A stretch of 12,266 nucleotides of DNA from Candidatus Methylomirabilota bacterium (GTDB lineage: Bacteria; Methylomirabilota; Methylomirabilia; Methylomirabilales; CSP1-5): assembly GCA_023249165.1 (NCBI GenBank), contig JAHFDE010000055.1, positions 1 to 12,266 on the forward strand. The letters are read 5' to 3'. Positions 6,835 to 12,266 of the stretch are shown here, piece by piece. Below the pieces are notes generated by a model. It searched no databases. It saw only the letters and a list, made by a program, of their open reading frames with translations, and was not told where the DNA came from. The stretch's first letter is position 1, and every line of letters begins with the position of its first letter. Made by a program: the position numbers and the translations under genes.

Positions 6835-7986
6835 ATGGAAGCAACCGCTGGACGTTTGACCGAACTCGCCCGCCTCTTCGTCAAACTCGGTCTCATCGGC
6901 TTCGGCGGCCCCGCGGCGCACATCGCCATGATGGAAGAGGAGGTGGTCGAGCGCCGCCGCTGGCTCACCCGCGAGCACTTTCTGGACCTCGTGGGCGCGA
7001 CCAACCTGATCCCCGGGCCGAACTCGACCGAAATGGCGATTCACGTGGGATACCTCCGGGCCGGATGGGCCGGCCTCCTCATCGCGGGAATCGCGTTCCT
7101 TCTGCCAGCCGTCACCATCACGGCGGTCTTCGCCTGGGCCTACGTCACGTTCGGCACGCTGCCCCAGGTTGTCCCGTTCCTGTTCGGGATCAAGCCGGCG
7201 CTGATCGCCATCATCCTCGCCGCCGTGTGGCGGCTGGGGCGAAGCGCCGCCAAGGGGATGCCGCTTCTGAGTCTCGGATGCGCCGTGACGGTCGCGTCGC
7301 TCGTCGGGTGGGACGAGATTGTCCTCCTGCTCCTCGGGGGCGTGATCGGCATGCTGTGGCTCGGGCGAGCCGGCAGCCTTGCGCTCCTTGCGTGGATCTC
7401 CGCACCCGCGACGGGCATCGTTGCGGCCGCAGGGGGTGGAAGTGCAACAGCGGCGAGCGTCTCGCTCGTAAAACTCGGGGTGTTTTTCCTGAAGGTCGGG
7501 GCGGTGCTGTACGGGAGCGGCTACGTCTTGGTGGCGTTCCTCGAGGGCGGGCTCGTCCGGGATTACGGTTGGCTCAACGAGGCGCAACTTCTCGATGCGA
7601 TCGCCATCGGCCAGCTCACGCCGGGCCCGGTGCTCAGCACGGCTACCTTCATCGGCTACATCCTCGGGGGACTGCCCGGCGCGGCGGTGGCGACGGCGGG
7701 TATCTTTCTCCCGTCCTTCATCTTCGTCGCCGTACTCGGCCTCGTGCTGCCCCGACTGCGCCGATCGCAATGGATGGCGGCCTTCCTCGACGCGGTGAAC
7801 ATGAGTTCGGTGGCATTGATGGCGGCCGTCACGGTGAAACTCTCGGTTTCGACGCTCACCAGCTGGCCCGCCTGGGTCATCGCGCTGGCGGCGGCGGGGG
7901 CCGGCCTGCGCTGGCGGGTGAACGCGACCTGGCTCGTGCTCGGGGGTGCCGTTGTCGGGGGGGTCCTGTGGCCATGGGTCAGTTGA
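6835..7986 (+). CDS. chrA: ChrA-family chromate/anion transporter, long two-domain form
   Basis: This is an integral inner-membrane protein of the CHR family, whose best-known members expel chromate by the proton motive force. The product is 383 residues. It has two homologous chromate-transport halves. The N half shows G-F-G-G-P-A-A-H (22-29) and the signature N-L-I-P-G-P-N-S (57-64). The C half, starting about residue 218, shows V-G-A-V-L-Y-G-S-G-Y and the second signature G-Q-L-T-P-G-P-V. Many hydrophobic helices follow each motif. ATG 6835 is chosen because a weak GGGAA lies 8 nt upstream and homology starts shortly after; an upstream in-frame GTG at 6814 would add seven residues. There is no ChrB-like regulator here, so chromate itself is not proved as substrate; sulfate or another oxyanion is possible. 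The HAD gene follows after 48 nt. Confidence 0.9.
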   Translation: MEATAGRLTELARLFVKLGLIGFGGPAAHIAMMEEEVVERRRWLTREHFLDLVGATNLIPGPNSTEMAIHVGYLRAGWAGLLIAGIAFLLPAVTITAVFAWAYVTFGTLPQVVPFLFGIKPALIAIILAAVWRLGRSAAKGMPLLSLGCAVTVASLVGWDEIVLLLLGGVIGMLWLGRAGSLALLAWISAPATGIVAAAGGGSATAASVSLVKLGVFFLKVGAVLYGSGYVLVAFLEGGLVRDYGWLNEAQLLDAIAIGQLTPGPVLSTATFIGYILGGLPGAAVATAGIFLPSFIFVAVLGLVLPRLRRSQWMAAFLDAVNMSSVALMAAVTVKLSVSTLTSWPAWVIALAAAGAGLRWRVNATWLVLGGAVVGGVLWPWVS

Positions 7987-8034
7987 TCTTCATCCCCGAT
8001 TCCGCTACCATGAACCAGCCTCGTCGAGGGACTC

Positions 8035-8775
8035 ATGAGCTACCGGGTCGTCATCTTTGATCTCTTCGACACCCTGGCCGACTTTGTCCGGGAGCGCCTC
8101 CCCCTCATCCACATCAACGGAGAAGCAATCCGCTCCACGAGCGCCGTAATCTACCCCATCTTCGCCGCCCGGCACGGCCACATTTCCTTGGAGACGTTCT
8201 ATCAAGCCTTCCGGAAGAGCTTCGATGAGGCAGCTCGTCTGCGTGAGGTGGAGGAGCGCGAGGTCTCAGCCCGCGAGCGGTTCCACCTGTTCTTTCAGAT
8301 GCTCCAGGTCCCGCTCACCCCGGACAGTGAGTCCTTTCTGGCGAGCCTGCTGGACGTTCACATGGCGTGCATCGCCGACGCCGTCCATGCCCCGCCCGAA
8401 CACCGGGAGCTGCTCGAGTGGCTGAGGCCCAGGTACCGACTCGCCCTCATTTCCAACTTCGATCACGGTCCCACTGCCCGTAAGGTACTGGACCGGGCTG
8501 GGATAACCTCGTCCTTCGAGTTAATCCTCATCTCCGAAGAGATAGGCCAGCGCAAGCCTCATGCCGCCATCTTCGAGGTGGCCTGTCAGGCCCTTCGGAT
8601 CACCCCCGCCGAGGCGATCTTCATCGGGGACAGCCCCAGCATTGACATCGCAGGGGCAAAGGGAGTCGGCATGGGAGCCATTTGGCTGGATCGGAAGGGA
8701 GACCGCCTCGACGAGGCGATCCCGCCCCCGGATCACATCGTGAAACGCCTAGAGGAGATCAAGGGCATCTTGTGA
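8035..8775 (+). CDS. HAD-superfamily hydrolase (HAD-IA / haloacid dehalogenase-like)
   Basis: This is a cytoplasmic hydrolase of 246 residues with a Rossmann core and a helical cap at about residues 15-120. Motif I is F-D9-L-F-D-T-L, with D9 as the nucleophile. Motif II is S140-N-F, motif III is K174 in G-Q-R-K-P-H, and motif IV is G198-D199-S-P-S-I-D204, with G-A-K-G-V-G-M after it as in HAD-IA enzymes. The +2 position of motif I, an aspartate in most HAD phosphatases, is F11, as in haloacid dehalogenases and some uncharacterised branches. The substrate cannot be read from the sequence. ATG 8035 is preceded by GAGGG (8026-8030) at 4 nt. It converges on gltA with a 54-nt gap in which I see no clear terminator, only a perfect 10-bp palindrome (GTCGCGCGAC, 8820-8829). 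Confidence 0.9.
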   Translation: MSYRVVIFDLFDTLADFVRERLPLIHINGEAIRSTSAVIYPIFAARHGHISLETFYQAFRKSFDEAARLREVEEREVSARERFHLFFQMLQVPLTPDSESFLASLLDVHMACIADAVHAPPEHRELLEWLRPRYRLALISNFDHGPTARKVLDRAGITSSFELILISEEIGQRKPHAAIFEVACQALRITPAEAIFIGDSPSIDIAGAKGVGMGAIWLDRKGDRLDEAIPPPDHIVKRLEEIKGIL

Positions 8776-8829
8776 CAAAGCGGAGCACGCCTGGCCAACG
8801 ATTCCGGGGGGAGCCGTCCGTCGCGCGAC

Positions 8830-10119
8830 TTACCGGCGCTGCTCGATGGGAACGTAGTCGCGCTTCCCGGACCCGACATAGAGCTGGCGGGGGCGCGCGA
8901 TCTTCTGCTCGGAATCGAGGAGCATCTCCTGCCACTGGGCGATCCAGCCAGGTGTCCGCCCGATAGCAAAGAGGACCGGAAAGACCTCCACCGGGAAGCC
9001 CATGGCCTCGTAGATCATCCCCGTATAGTAGTCCACGTTCGGATACAGCTTCCGCTTGACGAAGAACTCATCCTGCAGGGCGATCCGCTCCAACTCGATG
9101 GCGATCTCCAGGAGGGGATTCGTCCCCCTCTCCTGAAAGATCTGATACGCCAGATTCTTGATGACCTTGGCCCGGGGGTCATAGCTCTTGTAGACCCGGT
9201 GGCCAAAGCCCATGAGGAGCGCCTCGCGCGCCTTGACCTTCTTGACGAACTCCGGGACCTTGTCCTTGGAGCCGATCTCGCGGAGCATCCGGAGGACCGC
9301 CTCGTTGGCCCCGCCGTGCAGCGGCCCGTAGAGCGCCGCGGTGGCCGCCGCCACTGCAGAGTAGGGATCGACGTGGGAACTCCCGACGCTGCGCATGGCG
9401 TTGGCGCTACAGTTCTGCTCGTGGTCCGCGTGGAGGATGAACAGGACGTCCAGGGCCCGCTCCAGCACCGGATTGGGTTTGTATTTCATCTCGGTCATCT
9501 TGAAGAGCATGTTGAGGAAGTTGCCGGCGAAGGTGAGATCGTTGTCCGGATAGGCATAAGGCATCCCCAGGCTGTGCCGGTAGGCGAAGGCTGCCATGGT
9601 GGGCATCTTGGCGATCAGGCGGTAGATCTGCTTTTCCCGGTTGGCGGGATCCATGATGTTCTTGGCGTCGGGGTAAAAAGTGGAGAGCGCCCCCACCGTC
9701 CCGACCAGGATCCCCATCGGATGCGCGTCATAATGGAAGCCATCCATGAACTTCTTGATGTTCTCGTGGATCATGGTGTGGTGGGTGATGTGGTACGTCC
9801 ACTCGTCGAGCTGCGCGCGCGTGGGGAGTTCGCCGTGGAGGATGAGAAAGGCGGTCTCCAGAAACGTGCTCCGCTCGGCCAACTGCTCGATGGGGTAGCC
9901 CCGGTACTGCAGGATCCCCTTCTCCCCGTCGATGAAGGTGATCGTACTCTTGCATGAGGCCGTATTCATGAAGGCGGGGTCATAGCTCATCAGGCCAAAG
10001 TCGTCCTCGGAGACCTTGATCTGCCGGAGATCCATGCCCCGAATGGCCCCGTGCTCAATCGGGACCTCGTAGGTTTTGCCGGTGCGGTTATCCGTGATGG
10101 TCAGCGTTTCTTTCCCCAT
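8830..10119 (-). CDS. gltA: Citrate synthase, type II (hexamer-type)
   Basis: The enzyme condenses acetyl-CoA with oxaloacetate to form citrate, the entry step of the TCA cycle, in the cytoplasm. The product is 429 residues, the length of E. coli GltA. It includes the extra N-terminal beta-rich domain (about 1-55) of the Gram-negative type. Catalytic residues are all present: H268 in G-P-L-H-G-G-A-N-E, H307 in G-F-G-H-R-V-Y and D363 in Y-P-N-V-D-Y-Y-T-G. H233 in H-A-D-H-E-Q-N-C-S is also present. The ATG is preceded by a clear AAAGGAG (plus-strand CTCCTTT, 10127-10133) at 7 nt. A 2-methylcitrate synthase role is less likely, because no prp genes are nearby and the N-domain is typical of GltA. 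It lies downstream of the aldolase on the same strand, but has its own candidate promoter. Confidence 0.97.
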   Translation of the reverse strand: MGKETLTITDNRTGKTYEVPIEHGAIRGMDLRQIKVSEDDFGLMSYDPAFMNTASCKSTITFIDGEKGILQYRGYPIEQLAERSTFLETAFLILHGELPTRAQLDEWTYHITHHTMIHENIKKFMDGFHYDAHPMGILVGTVGALSTFYPDAKNIMDPANREKQIYRLIAKMPTMAAFAYRHSLGMPYAYPDNDLTFAGNFLNMLFKMTEMKYKPNPVLERALDVLFILHADHEQNCSANAMRSVGSSHVDPYSAVAAATAALYGPLHGGANEAVLRMLREIGSKDKVPEFVKKVKAREALLMGFGHRVYKSYDPRAKVIKNLAYQIFQERGTNPLLEIAIELERIALQDEFFVKRKLYPNVDYYTGMIYEAMGFPVEVFPVLFAIGRTPGWIAQWQEMLLDSEQKIARPRQLYVGSGKRDYVPIEQRR

Positions 10120-10189
10120 GGCCGCGCTCCTTTTGTCCCTCTGTCCCCGCCCCTTCCCTCAGGCCCGACCGGACGTCTCCCCGTCGTCA

Positions 10190-10217
10190 ATTATCGCACA
10201 ACGAGGGCACAACGCAA
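10190..10217 (-). promoter_or_regulatory. Candidate gltA promoter
   Basis: On the minus strand, TTGCGT (10212-10217) and GATAAT (10190-10195) are spaced by 16 bp. They are followed by a GC-rich leader of roughly 60 nt and then the AAAGGAG ribosome site. An inverted repeat, GAGGGC/GCCCTC (10203-10208 with 10229-10234), surrounds the -35 box and could be an operator or a weak hairpin. TTGCGT is shared with the candidate selA promoter. Confidence 0.5.
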
Positions 10218-10235
10218 CTGGAGAAATGGCCCTCT

Positions 10236-10901
10236 TTATCGCCTCCCTTGCCGCTTCTCCACCAGCAGGACAAGATCTCTGGCCCGCGCCGTGATGGGGG
10301 CATACACCCCCTTGGCCACCAGTCGAGGAACGACCACGTGCTCCCCGAGAGCGATGAGCGGAATTGGAAGTCCCAGATAATCCAGCAGGTTTTCCAGGGT
10401 GACACCCCCCTCGACCATCAGGGGGAGGGGGGGTAACGGGTCGAGGACCGCTCGGAGATAGCGCGGACCGCCGAGCGGGTCCGCGGGAAAGATCTTCACC
10501 ACGTCCGCCCCGGCCCGATGGACGGCGAGAATCTCAGTCGGGGTCAGGGCGCCGACGACACTCACCGCCCCCGCCTCCCGGCACAGTGGGACCAAGCTGA
10601 CATCGCCGACAGGCGAGACCAGGAACTGGGCCTCAGCCTGAAGGGCCAGCTCTGCCTGCTCCTTACTCAGCACACCCCCGGCGCCGACGGTGAGGCCACG
10701 TCGGGGTGCCAAGGCCTTGATCACCTGGTCCGCCTCGGGCATGGTCACGGAGACCTCGAGGCTCAAGATACCTCCCGCCGCCACCGCCTCCGCAGCCGCC
10801 ATGGCTTGCTCCGGGGTCTTTGTCCGGATAACCGCCAGCAGCCTCCGCCGGATCATCCCTTCCAGGACCGCCGCGGGACTTGTCCCCCTGTCGCTTCTCA
10901 C
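10236..10901 (-). CDS. KDPG/KHG-type aldolase (Eda family) with altered phosphate site
   Basis: The family cleaves 2-keto-3-deoxy-6-phosphogluconate or related 2-keto acids to pyruvate plus an aldehyde (Entner-Doudoroff pathway). From the GTG at 10901 the product has 221 residues, close to the usual 205-215. The TIM-barrel core begins with R-R-R-L-L-A-V-I-R. The catalytic base is E49 in S-L-E-V and the Schiff-base lysine is K136 in V-V-K-I-F-P-A-D. Differences from E. coli Eda: T73 of G-A-G-T is G76 here; the T of T-G-G is E164; the S of the last G-G-S loop is E187, in A-L-G-E-H. GTG 10901 is preferred because GGAG (plus-strand CTCC, 10909-10912) lies 7 nt upstream. The frame is open to 10994, so an ATG at 10946 is possible, and an ATG at 10856 would clip the first helix. 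The exact substrate is uncertain, so no symbol is given. Confidence 0.85.
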   Translation of the reverse strand: MRSDRGTSPAAVLEGMIRRRLLAVIRTKTPEQAMAAAEAVAAGGILSLEVSVTMPEADQVIKALAPRRGLTVGAGGVLSKEQAELALQAEAQFLVSPVGDVSLVPLCREAGAVSVVGALTPTEILAVHRAGADVVKIFPADPLGGPRYLRAVLDPLPPLPLMVEGGVTLENLLDYLGLPIPLIALGEHVVVPRLVAKGVYAPITARARDLVLLVEKRQGRR

Positions 10902-10993
10902 ATCTCTGCTCCGAGCCCTTCGAACGGCCTGGACCCTCTCCATCATCCCCCGAGATGCCCCTCGGAGTGTATCCCGTCCGGCAGAAATTACCA

Positions 10994-11040
10994 ACCCCTC
11001 TCAGGGGTGCGGCGCCAGGGGTGGCAGGGATTTCTCAGGG
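10994..11040. repeat. Cluster of short repeats between the divergent aldolase and GroES-like genes
   Basis: CAGGGGTG occurs at 11002-11009 and 11016-11023, a direct repeat with a 14-bp period. TCTCAGGG occurs at 10999-11006 and 11033-11040. ACCCCT (10994-10999) and AGGGGT (11003-11008) form a tight hairpin with a 3-nt loop. The cluster sits in the roughly 200-nt space between divergently transcribed genes, where an operator would be expected. GATAAT (11055-11060) and TATGAT (11065-11070) downstream are possible -10 boxes for the + strand gene, without a good -35 box. Confidence 0.4.
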
Positions 11041-11101
11041 CTCACCGCTTGGACGATAATGTGTTATGATGATCTTCCACGTCCACGTCTGGAGGGGGGT
11101 C

Positions 11102-11398
11102 ATGATGCCATATAAGGTGTACGGGGTCAATTTCCTGATTCAGGTCCTCTCGCAGCCACCAGCAGGCGTGACGATCCACTGCCCACGGGGTTCCTCGATC
11201 CGGTACGGCCGCGTGGTCGCGACTGGAGACGGCTTCGACGCCGGGGCCAACACCTTCCGGGAGATGCCTCAAGTGGGCACCCTCGTGGCCTTCGAGGAGA
11301 GCCCCGAAGGGGTGGAGGGGCATTATTTCTACATGGGAGATGCCGAGTACCGGGTCCTCCATCTGGATGCCGTGATCATCGCCTACCCGCAGGAATAG
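11102..11398 (+). CDS. Putative GroES/Cpn10-like small protein
   Basis: The product has 98 residues, the length of GroES. Motif order follows Cpn10: an N-terminal hydrophobic strand (N-F-L-I-Q-V), a P-P-A-G-V-T-I segment where GroES has its G-G-I-V-L mobile loop, R-Y-G-R-V-V-A-T-G-D-G where GroES has G-E-V-L-A-V-G, then V-G-T-L-V-A-F (compare V-G-D-x-V-x-F). It ends with Y-F-Y-M-G-D-A-E-Y-R-V-L-H-L-D-A-V-I-I-A (compare the G-x-E-Y-L-I-L-R-E-x-D-I-L-A strand). Identity is low, so only the fold is proposed. GGAGG (11091-11095) lies 6 nt before ATG 11102; ATG 11105 is equally possible, and the frame is open upstream to 11066. There is no groEL nearby. It could be a GroEL partner for special substrates or an unrelated small beta-barrel. 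The SDR gene follows 85 nt later. Confidence 0.7.
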   Translation: MMPYKVYGVNFLIQVLSQPPAGVTIHCPRGSSIRYGRVVATGDGFDAGANTFREMPQVGTLVAFEESPEGVEGHYFYMGDAEYRVLHLDAVIIAYPQE

Positions 11399-11405
11399 CG
11401 CTTCC

Positions 11406-11443
11406 CCGCTCTGCTTGGCCACGACGGCCGCGCCCGAGAGCGG
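11406..11443 (+). other. Two-tier stem-loop between the GroES-like and SDR genes
   Basis: An outer 7-bp stem, CCGCTCT (11406-11412) with AGAGCGG (11437-11443), encloses an inner GGCC-ACGAC-GGCC stem (11417-11429). It begins 8 nt after the preceding TAG. No T tract follows, so a standard intrinsic terminator is unlikely; a transcript-processing, attenuation or mRNA-stability role is possible. Confidence 0.4.
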
Positions 11444-11483
11444 TCCACTCACCACCTGGAATACCAGCCGACGGAGGCGCGTG

Positions 11484-12266
11484 ATGGGCACAGGCTTCGC
11501 CGGGCAGGTCGTGATCGTGACCGGCGCGTCGAGTGGCATCGGGCGGGAGACGGCCCTCTATTTTGCCCGTGAGAGGGCCCGACTGGTCCTGGCCGCACGT
11601 CGTCAGCAACGCCTTCAGGGGCTCGAGCATGAGATCCAGGCCCTTGGGACGGAGGTGCTGAGCGTCCCCACCGATGTGGCCCAGCAGGACCAGGTCGAGG
11701 CCATGGTCGAGCGCGCGCTAGAGCGCTTCGGCCGGGTGGACATCCTGGTCAACAATGCCGGCGTCGGCCTCGTTGCCCTGGTAGAGGAGACCAGCCCCAA
11801 GGATATGGAGATGATCCTTCGGGTCAACTTCCTCGGGGCGTTTTATGGGATCCGGGCAGCGCTGCCGATCATGCGGAGGCAGGGAAGCGGGCATATCATC
11901 AATATCTCGTCCATCGCCGGGAAACGGGGCATCCCCCTCTCCGGAGCGTACTGTGCCAGCAAGTTTGCCCTCATCGGGCTTTCCGAGTCGCTCCGCCTGG
12001 AGCTGAAGGGGAGCGGAATCAAGGTCAGCGTCATCTGCCCGGTGGGGACCGCCACGGAGTTCTTCGATGTTCTCAAGGATCCCCGGGGACGAAAGCCCGG
12101 TCCCAAGCCACCCGTGCAGACCCCGTCCCATGTGGCGAGGGCCATTATCCGCTGCGCCAGATCTCCCCGCCCGGAGGTGATCGTCTATCCCCCCGCGAGA
12201 CTCCTCGTGGTGCTGAACGCCCTCTCCCCGACGCTGGCGGACTGGGTCATAGGCATGGTGACCTCC
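11484..12266 (+). CDS. Short-chain dehydrogenase/reductase (3' end cut by window)
   Basis: This is a classical SDR oxidoreductase using NAD(P)H. 261 codons are visible and the stop lies beyond the window. The cofactor motif is T13-G-A-S-S-G-I-G20. Adjacent R39-R40 after the second strand favours NADP(H), and D64-V contacts the adenine. N90-N-A-G93 is present. The catalytic tetrad N115, S143, Y156 and K160 is complete, with Y-C-A-S-K around the tyrosine. The visible C-terminal part (after about 220) ends in a hydrophobic run that could be a membrane-associated or substrate-loop helix, as in DltE/YqjQ-like SDRs. GGAGG (11473-11477) is 6 nt before ATG 11484; a GTG at 11481 is too close to it. 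The substrate is not predictable. Confidence 0.92.
   Translation, partial: MGTGFAGQVVIVTGASSGIGRETALYFARERARLVLAARRQQRLQGLEHEIQALGTEVLSVPTDVAQQDQVEAMVERALERFGRVDILVNNAGVGLVALVEETSPKDMEMILRVNFLGAFYGIRAALPIMRRQGSGHIINISSIAGKRGIPLSGAYCASKFALIGLSESLRLELKGSGIKVSVICPVGTATEFFDVLKDPRGRKPGPKPPVQTPSHVARAIIRCARSPRPEVIVYPPARLLVVLNALSPTLADWVIGMVTS

Noticed and set aside
6691..7770. 359-codon minus-strand frame opposite chrA
   Set aside because: The composition is a charged, low-complexity shadow (many D, E, R, G and P). chrA on the other strand has two clear family signatures.
6835..7986. Codon use in chrA as proof of horizontal transfer
   Set aside because: Proline codons counted by eye (CCC and CCG roughly equal) do not differ clearly from the neighbouring HAD gene; only a computed comparison could decide.
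9199..9957. 252-codon plus-strand frame opposite gltA
   Set aside because: It is entirely antisense to citrate synthase, which has all its catalytic residues. No ribosome site or recognisable domain was seen.
1..12266. CRISPR array, defence island or mobile element
   Set aside because: No regularly spaced repeats, Cas, toxin-antitoxin, integrase or transposase motifs were seen on either strand.

Overview
This is a GC-rich chromosomal window from a bacterium that uses selenocysteine. It carries mostly housekeeping genes, densely packed, with 4-nt and 1-nt gene overlaps in the first block. Full-length SelA, a hexamer-type (type II) citrate synthase, a tRNA-binding-domain MetRS and a small CxxC-x17-CxxC zinc-ribbon protein would suit a deep-branching Gram-negative lineage such as Methylomirabilota/Rokubacteria or a deltaproteobacterial relative. 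That placement is an impression from protein style, not a measured result.

Layout. (1) Bases 1-302 hold a small zinc-ribbon gene whose first base lies just outside the window, closed by a strong intrinsic terminator. (2) Bases 370-6245 form an apparent operon on the + strand: selA, an unnamed alpha-helical repeat protein, tmk, holB and metG. It joins selenocysteyl-tRNA synthesis, dTMP phosphorylation, the replication clamp loader and methionyl-tRNA synthesis. (3) Bases 6246-6834 are a gap of about 590 nt, visibly richer in A/T than its flanks. It holds direct repeats, mutually exclusive hairpins and, on the minus strand, a probable 46-residue CxxC/CxxC micro-protein with a good Shine-Dalgarno. 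(4) Bases 6835-8775 carry a long-type ChrA chromate/anion transporter and a HAD-like hydrolase. (5) Bases 8830-10901, minus strand, carry citrate synthase with its own promoter and, upstream of it, a KDPG/KHG-type aldolase whose phosphate-binding loops look altered. (6) Bases 11102-12266, + strand, carry a 98-residue protein resembling GroES/Cpn10 in size and motif order, then a classical short-chain dehydrogenase cut by the window end.

The aldolase and citrate synthase both belong to central carbon metabolism (pyruvate release and TCA entry), but separate promoters leave co-regulation unproven. I see no CRISPR array, intact transposase, rRNA, tRNA or obvious defence or biosynthetic cluster. 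The points most worth a second look are the orphan GroES-like protein, the aldolase with two acidic residues at predicted phosphate contacts, the minus-strand micro-protein, the repeat protein inside the selA-tmk operon, and the repeats between the divergent aldolase and GroES-like genes. None of these amounts to a demonstrated new system.
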